This document shows, one piece after another, positions 17,568 through 25,424 of a stretch of DNA of 64,000 nt (its first letter is position 1; every line of letters starts with the position of its first letter). The position numbers and the translations under genes were made by a program. Origin of the DNA: DATBGO01 sp963785765. GTDB taxonomy: Bacteria; Actinomycetota; Actinomycetes; Streptosporangiales; Streptosporangiaceae. The DNA is taken from the NCBI GenBank assembly GCA_963785765.1, contig CAWAWM010000004.1:1488001-1552000 (forward strand), read 5' to 3'. The notes below the pieces were generated by a model, which was not told where the DNA came from, made no database searches, and saw only the letters and a program-made list of their open reading frames with translations.

Positions 17568-18175
17568 GTGCCTATGCGCCTGCTCGGGTGGCCCGCTGCC
17601 GTCCTGGCCATGCTGATCACGGTGGCGCTTGTCGTCGGCGAGCTCACCGACGCCGGGCAGCGACGCTGGTGGGCGGCCCGCCCGCTCACGACGGACACGG
17701 TGGCAGGGCTGCTGGTGCTGCTGGTCACGGTCCTGGTCGTGAATCAGCTGCTCAACAGGCGGCAGGCCCGGCAACGCGGCAACGCGGCCATGCGGTCGTC
17801 GCCCAGGCCGCCATCATGGCAGCCCAGGCCGCTCGTTCGGCCGGGGCCGTGTCGTCCCTGACCGGCGGATCAGGCGACCGCGGCGCCGCCTCCGATGGTT
17901 TCCGGACCTACATGATGATGCTGCTCATAGGCGCGCCGGTGGTCATCGACGACCCAGCCGCGCGGCATTTCCTCGAGCAGGCCCAGTACCTCGGCGGAGT
18001 AATGGCCCGCACGCTCGCGGTGATAGACAGATCGGCGGACGGCGCTGCCGTGCCGGGCGACCAGCTGGACGACGCCGTGCAACAGCTCGAGAGTGCCGCG
18101 GCACCGCTTCTTCAGCTGCTCAGTCCCGGGACGCGCGATTCCCTCCAGCGCATCGGCCAGACCGCCGAAGAGTAG
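17568..18175 (+). pseudogene. actinobacterial membrane protein, frameshifted
   Basis: From GTG 17568 the first frame has two membrane helices (GWPAAVLAMLITVALVVG and VAGLLVLLVTVLVVNQLL) and a basic RRQARQRGN. A second frame from about 17795 continues with AVVAQAAIMAAQAARSAGAV, SDGFRTYMMMLLIGAPVVID and FLEQAQYLGGVMARTLAV to the stop at 18175. The order membrane anchor, AAQAAIM helix and TYMMMLLIGAPV block is that of one conserved actinobacterial family. A single-base indel near 17790, in the repetitive CGGCAACGCGGCAACGCGG, separates the halves. The function is unknown. Confidence 0.6.
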
Positions 18176-18623
18176 GGCGGCCCGGCACGAACGCCCGGGC
18201 CAGCGTGTGCCGGGACTCGGCCCAGGCGCCGCGGGGTTATGGTCCGCCCATGGCGACGCTGCGAGACGCAGCATTACCCGCAACTTGTGATCGACATAGA
18301 CGATCCCCAGGCGACCATCGCGTTGGTCCAACGGAGCACTCAAGAGTCGTGGATCGAGTTAGCGAGGGTTCAATCCGCTGAGATGCGCCTCGTCCATCAC
18401 CTCCCTGATGGATGCCTTGGGGAGCCTTCAGCATGCGGCGTATGCCGCAGGTGAGCGCGGGCGTGCCGCAGCCAGCGGGCCTCGGAAGTGAACCCAGCAG
18501 GGCCTGCACGACCGCCAGGGGTTGCCAGCAAGGTGCCGAGGGGCTCCTTGTTCGTCGCGCTGTCGGGTACCAAGGCGGGCGGGTGCCGGCGCACGGGTGG
18601 AGGAACATGGGCCGGGCTCTGGG
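18176..18623. other. gene-free stretch of about 450 bp
   Basis: No frame here carries a convincing gene. A minus-strand frame near 18400-18500 includes EARWLRHARAHLRH, which faintly resembles a transposase C-terminal helix, but it has no other support. No hairpin or operator stands out. Confidence 0.4.
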
Positions 18624-19142
18624 TCATTTCCTGCTCGGCTCAGCTGGTGGTTCAGGGGGGTTGTCGGCTAGCCGGTCGACCGCACTGGCGAGAGCAGCAA
18701 GAGCGGGTACCGCGGTGGCCAGCGCCCGCCGCTGGGGTGCGGGCAGGGTGGATAGGGCCAGGTGCAGCACTGCGGCGTTGGTGGCCTGCCAGGCGTGCAC
18801 GGCCTGCTGCCCGGCGTCGGTCGCGGTCAGCTCCACTGCCCGCCGGTCCCCGTCGGCGGTGATCCGGCTGACCATGCCCCGGGTGGTGAGGCTGTTGACG
18901 ATGGTGGTGACGGTGTTGGGCCGCATGTGCAACAGCCGGGCCAGCTGCCCGGGCCGGGCGCCGGGGTGTTCTGTCACTGCGGACAGCAGCTCTAGCTGGG
19001 CTACGGCCAGTGGGTTGCCCGGGTCGGCGACGCGGGCGCCGCGCCGCAGTGCGCGGCGCAGCCGCGCGATTCCCTCGGCCAGCCCGTCGTGCCGGTCGGC
19101 GCTGCGGGCAGTGATGCCGTCAGCCGCGGTCGTCTCGTTCAC
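18624..19142 (-). CDS. MarR family regulator
   Basis: The 172-residue protein has a MarR winged helix: LAVAQLELLSAVTEHPGARP, then GQLARLLHMRPNTVTTIVNSL as the recognition helix, and the wing DGDRRAVELTATDAGQQAV. Flanking helices form the dimer interface. Its start lies inside the end of the MFS gene (23-bp overlap), so it is the second gene of an operon with the exporter and can autoregulate it. The 36-bp palindrome upstream of the MFS gene is the probable binding site. MarR proteins of this layout respond to phenolic or drug-like ligands. Confidence 0.85.
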   Translation of the reverse strand: MNETTAADGITARSADRHDGLAEGIARLRRALRRGARVADPGNPLAVAQLELLSAVTEHPGARPGQLARLLHMRPNTVTTIVNSLTTRGMVSRITADGDRRAVELTATDAGQQAVHAWQATNAAVLHLALSTLPAPQRRALATAVPALAALASAVDRLADNPPEPPAEPSRK

Positions 19143-20610
19143 CGGTGACCTCCTGGCCTGGATTGCCGGCCGCGCCTGTGGGTGCGGCGGTGCAGCGGGT
19201 GCCGGCCCACGTCGCGGCCAGTGCGGCTGCGGTCAGGGCTGCGACGGCCAGGCTCCCCCCATCAGCATGACTGAGGCGTGCTCCGGCGTGCAGCCCCAGT
19301 GTCACCACCGCGACGCCCAGGGCGGTGCCCAGCCCCCGGGTCATGTTCACCATCCCGCCTGCCGTGGCTGCGTCGCGGACCGGCACGGCTGCCATGATCT
19401 GCGCGTTGTTCGCCGGGATGTAGACACCCAGGCCCGCGCCCAGAAGTGCCAGCGACACCACCGTGACAGCGGCGGGGCCAGGGATCGCCAGCGCTGCCAC
19501 CGAGCACGTGGCGAGCAGCCCCCCGGCGGCGCAGCGCCGCCGGGTAGGCCAGCGCGCGGGCAGCGCGCGCTCGGCAGCCACGGCAGCCAGCCCGAACCCG
19601 GCCGGCAGCGCAGTCAGCAGCAGCCCAGCCCGCAGCGCACCGTCGCCGTGCGCGGCCAGGGTCTGCGGCAGGAGCACCAGCGGGCCGAACAAGACCATGT
19701 AGACACAGAGGGCACCGCCGAGCGCGGGTGCGATCCCGGCCGCGGCCAGGAGCGGCAGGTCAATCAGCGGTGCCGGCGAGCGCCGCTCCCACCAGATCAG
19801 GCCCGCCGCGGCCGCCGCCGCGGCCGCCGCCGACCCGGCCAGCGCCCGGAGCGGCAGGCCCAGGCCGGAGAGTGAGGATACAGCGATCAGCAGGCCCACG
19901 ACGGGCAGGGCCAGCAGCGTCATCCCGAGCGGGTCGCTGCCCCGGTCGCGGGCGAGCTGGCGGGTGCGCGGAAGCAGGAACCATCCGGCCACCACCGCTA
20001 CCACTCCCACCGGCACGTTGACGAAGAAGATCCACCGCCAGCCAGCCGATGCGACCAGCAGCCCGCCCGCGACCGGGCCCAGCGCCAGGCCCAGCGCCTG
20101 CGCCGCGGCCTGGATCCCCAGTGCCGCCCGCCTCCGGCCGCCCGGCGCGCTGGTGGCCACCAGCGCCACGCTGTTAGCCTGCAGCATCGCGGCCCCGGCC
20201 GCCTGCACGACCCGCAGCCCGATCAGCACGGGCAGCGACGGTGCCAGCCCGCACGCCGCCGAAGCCCCAACGAATACCACGAATCCGTACAGGTACATCA
20301 GCTTGCGGCCGTACCGGTCCGACCAGCGGCCCGCCGGCACCAGCAGCGCCACCAGCGCCAGCAGGTAGGCCAGCGACACCCACTGAACTCCAGCGAGGCT
20401 CACGCCGAACTGACGCTGCAACGCGGGGAACGCCAACGTCACGATGCTGGCGTCGAGCTGTCCCATGAACGCCCCGAAGCACACCGTGGTCACCGCCAGC
20501 CACGGCGCCAGCCGGTGCTCGCGGACCACGGCCGGCCGGGGCGGCTCACGCAGCAGCATCCCTGCCAGCCCTACGGCCCGCGCCAAGCCAGAACTCCCCA
20601 CGCTCGCCAA
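19120..20610 (-). CDS. MFS transporter (DHA2-like)
   Basis: The 496-residue exporter has about 14 hydrophobic helices. Helix 1 carries the acidic pattern FGAFMGQLDASIVTLAFPAL. Motif A is GRWSDRYGRKLMYLYG and motif C is ALGIQAAAQALGLALGPVAG. The closing part reads MVNMTRGLGTALGVAVVTLG. It should export a drug or metabolite using the proton gradient. The start ATG is at 20610; a shorter start cannot be excluded because the first 25 residues are not in the membrane. The MarR gene follows with overlapping ends, and a strong palindrome lies about 30 bp upstream, so this is a self-regulated efflux operon. Confidence 0.85.
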   Translation of the reverse strand: MASVGSSGLARAVGLAGMLLREPPRPAVVREHRLAPWLAVTTVCFGAFMGQLDASIVTLAFPALQRQFGVSLAGVQWVSLAYLLALVALLVPAGRWSDRYGRKLMYLYGFVVFVGASAACGLAPSLPVLIGLRVVQAAGAAMLQANSVALVATSAPGGRRRAALGIQAAAQALGLALGPVAGGLLVASAGWRWIFFVNVPVGVVAVVAGWFLLPRTRQLARDRGSDPLGMTLLALPVVGLLIAVSSLSGLGLPLRALAGSAAAAAAAAAGLIWWERRSPAPLIDLPLLAAAGIAPALGGALCVYMVLFGPLVLLPQTLAAHGDGALRAGLLLTALPAGFGLAAVAAERALPARWPTRRRCAAGGLLATCSVAALAIPGPAAVTVVSLALLGAGLGVYIPANNAQIMAAVPVRDAATAGGMVNMTRGLGTALGVAVVTLGLHAGARLSHADGGSLAVAALTAAALAATWAGTRCTAAPTGAAGNPGQEVTGERDDRG

Positions 20611-20638
20611 TTACTCCCGCAGGAGATTCGCAGATTAA

Positions 20639-20674
20639 TTCTGTGAAAGAACTGTTTATAGTTCTATCACAGAA
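20639..20674. promoter_or_regulatory. MarR-type operator, copy 1
   Basis: TTCTGTGA-A-AGAACT and AGTTCT-A-TCACAGAA form two 15-nt arms with one mismatch around a 6-nt centre. The site lies between the divergent MFS-MarR operon and the CDF gene. A second copy at 21610-21643 keeps both half-sites. The palindrome is long, and its position at an autoregulated MarR operon supports a role as operator. Confidence 0.75.
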
Positions 20675-20811
20675 AGACTTGCGTCGGCAAAGCCCGCAGC
20701 CGGCCGACGGGCCCGGCCGCCGCAGGGTCCTGAGCGGGTCACGCTCAGGAGGCTCCTGATACGGGTCCGGTCGCCCATGCCGCGATCCGGCAGACTCAGA
20801 CGGAGGTCTTC

Positions 20812-21399
20812 GTGGATGAGGCAGCTGGCAGGACTTTGCTCCGGCGGGGCTTTGCTCTGGAGTTCGCGACGCTGGGCTGGAACATGATCGGCGTGGCGGT
20901 CCTGGCCATCGCTGCCATCGCGGCGCGGTCGGTGGCGCTGGCCGGGTTCGGGCTGGACTCGCTCATCGAGATCGGCGCATCCACGGTGGTGATCTGGGAG
21001 TTGTCCGGCACCGGGCAGGCCCGGCAGCACCGGGCGCTCCGCCTGATCGGTTGCGCCTTCGCCGCGCTGGCCGTCTACCTGCTGGTCCAGTCGACCGTGG
21101 TGCTGGCCTTCGGCTATCACCCGCGCCACTCCGCCGTTGGCATCGGATGGACGGCCGTCACCGCCGCTGTCATGTTCGCGCTCGCTCTCGGCAAGGCCCG
21201 CACCGGGGCCGCTCTCGGCAATCCGGTGCTCCAGACCGAGGGCCGGGTCACCCTGATCGACGGGATCCTGGCCACCGCAGTCCTGACTGGCCTGGCGCTG
21301 AACGCCGCCCTGGGCTGGTGGTGGGCCGATCCCGCCGCCGGGTACGCGCTGGTCTACTACGCCGCCCGTGAGGCACGCGAGATCTTCACCAGCCTCTGA
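20812..21399 (+). CDS. cation diffusion facilitator-like membrane protein
   Basis: The 195-residue protein corresponds to the transmembrane domain of CDF transporters, with about five or six helices and no C-terminal cytosolic metal domain. Family marks include LAGFGLDSLIEIGAS, where the Asp/Glu residues lie in the metal-path helix, and a later LIDGILATAVLTGL with a second acidic residue. Members move divalent cations such as Zn or Cd in exchange for protons; this short form is common in actinobacteria. GTG 20812 has GGAGG about seven bases upstream. The MarR operator lies 140 bp upstream, so the gene may share control with the divergent MFS operon. Confidence 0.8.
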   Translation: MDEAAGRTLLRRGFALEFATLGWNMIGVAVLAIAAIAARSVALAGFGLDSLIEIGASTVVIWELSGTGQARQHRALRLIGCAFAALAVYLLVQSTVVLAFGYHPRHSAVGIGWTAVTAAVMFALALGKARTGAALGNPVLQTEGRVTLIDGILATAVLTGLALNAALGWWWADPAAGYALVYYAAREAREIFTSL

Positions 21400-21419
21400 C
21401 TGACGCCGGAAACGGCAAA

Positions 21420-21605
21420 CACCGCTCAGCGCGTGAACAGCCGCCCGCGATGAGGTAGGCCCCAGCAGGATCAGCGCGACCGCCGCGACCTGCCGGGCGC
21501 CTGCCCCTGAGGCGTTCGCTGATCCGGTGCCCGAGCGCAAGCCCGAGCCGGCGGCCTGGGCGATGAACGCGATGGCAGCAGGCCAACGCCACTAGCTCGC
21601 TCAGT
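21420..21605 (-). pseudogene. possible MntP-like membrane protein remnant
   Basis: Pieces in three minus-strand frames read like one membrane-protein C-terminus: AIAFIAQAAGSG, GLALGHRISERLRGR, then RQVAAVALILLG and AYLIAGG. The order resembles the last helices of small manganese or cation exporters, but the frames are broken at least twice. It lies directly downstream of the second MarR-type operator at 21610-21643. The assignment is weak. Confidence 0.3.
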
Positions 21606-21609
21606 CATG

Positions 21610-21643
21610 TCTGTGATAGAACTAATCATAGTTCTGTCGCAGA
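21610..21643. promoter_or_regulatory. MarR-type operator, copy 2
   Basis: TCTGTGA-T-AGAACT at 21610-21623 and AGTTCT-G-TCGCAGA at 21630-21643 repeat the palindrome at 20639-20674, with the same 6-nt centre length. It stands between a degenerate minus-strand membrane gene and a plus-strand oxidoreductase remnant, so the gene it once controlled seems to have decayed. Confidence 0.65.
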
Positions 21644-21680
21644 GATAAAAAGACAGCCAGCCGCAAGGTTCTGTTCCCCG

Positions 21681-21905
21681 ATGGTCCAGTCGCTGCCTAC
21701 CCACGCCACCACGTGTGGCGTGCCGTTGGCTGAGGCGAGCCGCACCGGCCCAGGCACCACCGCGCACAAGCAGGGCCGGGTGGCCGCTGAGAATGCCCTC
21801 GGCCTGTCCTACACCCCGCCGCTGCGCAGCCCCTGGGAAGCGGTCCAGATGGGCACCCAGGCCTGGGTCCGAGACACCCAGCGGCCCCAACCCGCCCGGA
21901 TTTGA
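21681..21905 (+). pseudogene. FAD-dependent pyridine nucleotide-disulfide oxidoreductase remnant
   Basis: The 74-residue frame joins two non-adjacent parts of a CoA-disulfide reductase/NADH oxidase-like enzyme. GTTAHKQGRVAAENALG is the conserved helix after the FAD-binding Asp. LSYTPPLRSPWEAVQMGTQA is the C-terminal dimerisation segment. About 60-80 residues between them are missing, as are the Rossmann domains, so this is a deletion remnant. It ends just before the PstS gene. Confidence 0.6.
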
Positions 21906-21919
21906 GCAGAGGAACAGCC

Positions 21920-23071
21920 ATGTCAGCGCATTACCAACCGCCCGGGCCCCAGCCCCGCCACAGAGCGCACCCGGCCATCCAGGCCGCCTTCGCCGCGATC
22001 ATCCTCCTCGCCCTCGCCGCCTGCGGCAGCACGACCACCACGAGCGCCCCGGCGTCGGTACTGGCCACGGGCAGCCCTGGTTACAGCGGCCATACGGGCA
22101 CCCTCACCGGGTCAGGTTCGACGTTCGTCGCGCCGTTCTTCGCCGTGGCCTTCGCCAAATACGTTCAGCAGCATCCCGCGGTGACCATCAACTACTCCGC
22201 CGTGGGCAGCAGCGGCGGCATCGCCGCGTTCAGCGCCGGGCAGGTCGATTTCGGCGCCTCCGACGTGCCCATGACCGCTAGTGAGCAAGCAGCCGCCAAA
22301 GGAGGTTCCGTCGTGCAGGTGCCCGACGCCCTGGGCGGCGAAGGGGTGGTCTACAACCTGAACCTTCCGGCGGGCGCCAGGTTGCGCCTGACCGGCCCGG
22401 TGATCGCCCGCATCTTCCTCGGGCAGATCACCCGCTGGGACGACCCGGCCATCACCGCCCTCAACCCCGGCCTGACCCTCCCGGCCGCGCCGATCTCCGT
22501 GGTGCACCGCTCCGACGGCAGCGGCACCACCTACATCTTCAGCAACTACCTGTCCAGCGTCGACCCGGCCTGGGCGGCCAAGGTCGGCACCGGCAAGACG
22601 CTTAACTGGCCGGTCGGGGAAGGCGCCGAAGGCAACGCCAGTGTGACCTCCACGGTGTACCGCACCCCCTTCTCCATCGGATACATCGAGCAGTCATATT
22701 CGCGAGGCCTGGTCCTGCCGTTCGCCGCCATCCGCAACCAGGCCGGGAACTACGTCCTCCCGTCCACCCAGACCATCGGCGCCGCCGCCGCCCAGAAACC
22801 CGACATCACGCCGACCGACTTCTCCATCGTCAACCAGCCCGGCGCCAGCAGCTACCCCATCAGCGGATACAGCTGGGCGCTTGTCTACACCCGCCAGCCC
22901 AGCCAGGCCACCGGGCAGGCACTCGTCACCATGCTGGACTGGCTCACCCACGACGGCCAGGCCTACGCCGCCGCGAACCTCTATGTGTCCCTACCAGCCC
23001 AGGTCCGGCAACTCGCCCGCACCATGCTCCAGCAGATCACCGGCCCTACCGGGACACACCTCCTCGGCTGA
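21920..23071 (+). CDS. pstS: phosphate ABC transporter substrate-binding lipoprotein PstS
   Basis: The protein has 383 residues from ATG 21920, which follows AGAGGAACAG. The N-terminus is a lipoprotein signal (AAIILLALAAC), giving a mature Cys near residue 40. The phosphate-binding segments of the PstS family are present: LTGSGSTFVAPFF, INYSAVGSSGGIAAFSAGQV, DFGASDVPM, VVHRSDGSGTTYIFSNYL and PFSIGYIEQSY. It binds phosphate outside the membrane for PstCAB. No pstC, pstA or pstB follows, so it is either an orphan scavenger or works with a transporter encoded elsewhere. Confidence 0.9.
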   Translation: MSAHYQPPGPQPRHRAHPAIQAAFAAIILLALAACGSTTTTSAPASVLATGSPGYSGHTGTLTGSGSTFVAPFFAVAFAKYVQQHPAVTINYSAVGSSGGIAAFSAGQVDFGASDVPMTASEQAAAKGGSVVQVPDALGGEGVVYNLNLPAGARLRLTGPVIARIFLGQITRWDDPAITALNPGLTLPAAPISVVHRSDGSGTTYIFSNYLSSVDPAWAAKVGTGKTLNWPVGEGAEGNASVTSTVYRTPFSIGYIEQSYSRGLVLPFAAIRNQAGNYVLPSTQTIGAAAAQKPDITPTDFSIVNQPGASSYPISGYSWALVYTRQPSQATGQALVTMLDWLTHDGQAYAAANLYVSLPAQVRQLARTMLQQITGPTGTHLLG

Positions 23072-23307
23072 CGCTCATCCCAGCCACCGGCGCTTGGCCG
23101 CAGTCATCACGACGTGACGCCCCGCCCCCGAGGCGCCCTCAAGCCGGAACGGGACCTGCTCTACTTCTGCCTCGTCATGATGATGCCCCACGGCCCGCAC
23201 TCCCCGTCCTGACTGAGACGCGCCGGTCGACGCGTAGCACGGCGGCGCGCCCGCACCACGCGCGACATGTCAGGACCTGGATACCGCGGCATCCGGGCCC
23301 TGCCGCG

Positions 23308-23913
23308 TCACCGGCGCGGCGCCAGCCACCGGGTGTCGATCCGGCCGTGCCGCATCCGGCCTACCAAGCGGACGCGCAGCGTCTCCGGCGTGTTGTCGCC
23401 CGCGTCCCTGCTGATCGCCAGCTTGCCGTGCCGCACCGCCAGCTCGTTGGCGTCCACCACCATGCCTGGCGCGAGGACCAGCTCCACCCTGCCGCCGCGC
23501 ACCCGCAGCTCGATGACCAGCTCGGGCCCGCTGCGCACCGCGCTGGTCAGGTCCAGCATCACATCGCACCACGCGGTGCGCAGCGCCAGCCGGTGCGGCA
23601 GCGTCCACCGGCCGTCGCGGCGCACCGAGCCGTGCCGCTCGTCGATGGTCAGCAGTTCGGCGGCCGGCTCGGCCGGCGTCCCGGCGAGCGGCAGCCTGAG
23701 CGCGCCGTCGCTGCCTGGCACCGCGATCAGATCGGCGGTGAGCGGGGCCAGCGCGTCGATGGTGCGGGCGGCCAGCGCTGCGTCCAGCCGCTCGTCGAAC
23801 TCGACCGGGTCGAGCCGACCGTCGGCGACGGCGCCGCGCAGCAGTTCGATGACCCGGTCGCGGTCCGCGTCGGACGCGCGCAGCGCGGGTGAGCTGGGCG
23901 GATCTGCCGACAT
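23308..23913 (-). CDS. DUF1707 domain protein
   Basis: The 201-residue protein begins with a DUF1707 domain at residues 9-62 (LRASDADRDRVIELLRGAV, GRLDPVEFDERLDAALAART), a short helical SHOCT-like module found at the N-terminus of many actinobacterial proteins. The rest, from about residue 85, is a beta-rich region (WCDVMLDLTSAVRSGPELVI, VRGGRVELVLAPGMVVDANE) like the C-terminal domain of cell-wall stress proteins in this group. No membrane helix is present. It is monocistronic, convergent with pstS. Its role is unknown. Confidence 0.8.
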   Translation of the reverse strand: MSADPPSSPALRASDADRDRVIELLRGAVADGRLDPVEFDERLDAALAARTIDALAPLTADLIAVPGSDGALRLPLAGTPAEPAAELLTIDERHGSVRRDGRWTLPHRLALRTAWCDVMLDLTSAVRSGPELVIELRVRGGRVELVLAPGMVVDANELAVRHGKLAISRDAGDNTPETLRVRLVGRMRHGRIDTRWLAPRR

Positions 23914-23974
23914 CCGGCCTCCTCGGCGACGACGTGGCGGCGCCGCGCCACCGACATTCCACGTTATAGCGCAA

Positions 23975-24222
23975 GTCGGCGGCCATCAACGAGGGGTACG
24001 CCGACGCGGTGCCGATCGAGGGCGCGCCCGGATCAGGCGTCGGGCCGGATTACCCGGCGACATTGAGTTCGCGGCGCAACCTCGCCAACACATGCCGCGC
24101 AGACAGCAGGAAACGTGAAGCTGAAGCGCTGCTCGAATCCGTCCTGGCGAACTACGAGCGCACCCTAGGACATGATCATCCGTATACGGAGACTGCGCGA
24201 GAGAACCTATCCAGCCGGAAAA
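23975..24222 (+). pseudogene. tetratricopeptide-repeat fragment
   Basis: The frame holds one and a half TPR units of the kinesin-light-chain type seen in actinobacterial NB-ARC/AfsR-like regulators: GPDYPATLSSRRNLANTCR, then AEALLESVLANYERTLGHDH and PYTETARENL. The preceding stretch (AAINEGYADAVPIEG) has no repeat signature, and no ATPase or HTH domain accompanies it. The fragment appears to be the tail of a lost larger protein. Confidence 0.5.
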
Positions 24223-24235
24223 GGGCCGCCAAAGT

Positions 24236-24475
24236 TCATCGTCCAAACCGGCAGCGCGGCAACGCTGAGGCATGATGCGATTTCAATGGCCCAGTACCGG
24301 ACGGCGGTGCGGTGAGCCGCAGCGGAGTGCCCCTGTTGTCAGTGATCAGGCCGGGCAGCCGGTCGTCTGCGGGCTCGGGTTCCGTGCTCCGGGCGGACTT
24401 GACCGCGCGGGCCACCTCCCGCACGTCGGGGCCGCCGGCCAGCGCGGTCAGACCGCACCGCGTCCGCGCCATCAC
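24236..24475 (-). CDS. small hypothetical protein, antitoxin-like
   Basis: The 79-residue frame contains GGPDVREVARAVKSARSTEP and DDRLPGLITDNRGTPLRL. These resemble the first part of small actinobacterial proteins that often accompany PIN-like toxins. The expected continuation after LRL (an aromatic-rich helix) is replaced by unrelated residues, so it is probably truncated or frameshifted. No toxin partner is adjacent. Confidence 0.3.
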   Translation of the reverse strand: MMARTRCGLTALAGGPDVREVARAVKSARSTEPEPADDRLPGLITDNRGTPLRLTAPPSGTGPLKSHHASALPRCRFGR

Positions 24476-24514
24476 CGGTGAGCTGCCGAGGATGGCGCGG
24501 ACGCGGGCTTGGCT

Positions 24515-25258
24515 CTAGGCCGTGACGGTGATCTTTCGTCCTTTCAGCAGCAGCCAGAGCATGAACAGCGCCTCGCCGATGAACGTGAAGTTGGAGACGC
24601 TGGCCGTGTAGCTCGGACTGAGCAGCCCGGCGATGCTGTCGATGAGATAGCCGCCGCCGGCGATGACGAGCAGCACGCCGAGAAGCCGGGGAACGTAGCC
24701 GGACCTGCAGGCCAGGTAGCCGAGGAGAACGAGGTACAGCCCGAAGACGATCAGGCTGACCTTCCAGATGTCCTGGAAATCCTGGATCTTCAGTAGTGCC
24801 CCGGCCTGCCGGTGGCTGATGCTGAGCGCCGTCAGGTGGCGGGCGTTACTCAGCAGGGGGAGGACGCCCGTGAGCTGGCTGACGGCAACCGCGAAGATCG
24901 CGGCATAACTGATTCTCAGCCAGGCCGCGAGGGTCGCCAGGCCCTTGCGGGCCGGCTCGAAGAACTTCAGCAGCGCCCAGGCCACGACGACGTCCAGGAT
25001 CACCACCGCCGCGAGTCCGGCAATCGCGAGACGGAAGAGCCCGGCGGAGGCCAGGATGCGCCCGGCCGTCCGGGTCGCATCGCCCGGGGTCACGAGGCGC
25101 TGGAGAACGCCGAACCTGGCCGCCGGGGCCAGGACGGCCATGGCGAGAAGCCCGGTGCCCGCGACCAGCGCGGGGCGGCGCATCCGGCGGGCTGCCCCGG
25201 CTGACGGATCGATCGCCGTGGTCCTCGTGCCAGAAGGAGCTGATTGCGTAGTGGTCAT
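24515..25258 (-). CDS. DUF4386 membrane protein
   Basis: The 247-residue protein has six hydrophobic helices (residues 31-52, 80-105, 122-142, 165-185, 190-210 and 220-240). The family-typical pattern is present, with AGRILASAGLFRLAIAGLAA, LLKIQDFQDIWKVSLIVFG and LLVIAGGGYLIDSIAG. DUF4386 proteins are integral membrane proteins of unknown role, frequently next to a TetR regulator. Here a TetR gene is divergent, with a triple operator in the 166-bp gap. The N-terminal 25 residues are polar and cytosolic. The gene is likely derepressed by the TetR ligand. Confidence 0.85.
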   Translation of the reverse strand: MTTTQSAPSGTRTTAIDPSAGAARRMRRPALVAGTGLLAMAVLAPAARFGVLQRLVTPGDATRTAGRILASAGLFRLAIAGLAAVVILDVVVAWALLKFFEPARKGLATLAAWLRISYAAIFAVAVSQLTGVLPLLSNARHLTALSISHRQAGALLKIQDFQDIWKVSLIVFGLYLVLLGYLACRSGYVPRLLGVLLVIAGGGYLIDSIAGLLSPSYTASVSNFTFIGEALFMLWLLLKGRKITVTA

Positions 25259-25327
25259 GGCCTGAGCCTCGTTCCGGTGTGACGGGCCCCCTGGCCTTGA
25301 CGGTCAGCGGTGCGCGCTCCCTCCGAG

Positions 25328-25381
25328 TTACCTTATGGTGTAAGGTAACCTTACGTCATAAGGTAACCCTACGATGTAAGG
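25328..25381. promoter_or_regulatory. triple TetR operator with tandem palindromes
   Basis: TTACCTTATGGTGTAAGGTAA (25328-25348) is a palindrome with 7-8-bp arms. It is followed directly by CCTTACGTCATAAGGTAA (25349-25366) and a weaker CCTACGATGTAAGG (25368-25381). The three sites are one and a half to two helical turns apart in the divergent promoter of the DUF4386 gene and the TetR gene, which fits cooperative repressor binding. Confidence 0.75.
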
Positions 25382-25424
25382 CTGTCAATAGGCAGCGGGC
25401 CAACAGGCGGAGGAGGACGAGGCC

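Noticed and set aside
18397..18500. Faint transposase helix in the gene-free stretch
   Set aside because: Only one short motif resembles a transposase, with no supporting context.
18412..19875. A 487-codon plus-strand frame opposite the MarR and MFS genes
   Set aside because: Its sequence is low-complexity and is explained by codon bias of the minus-strand genes.
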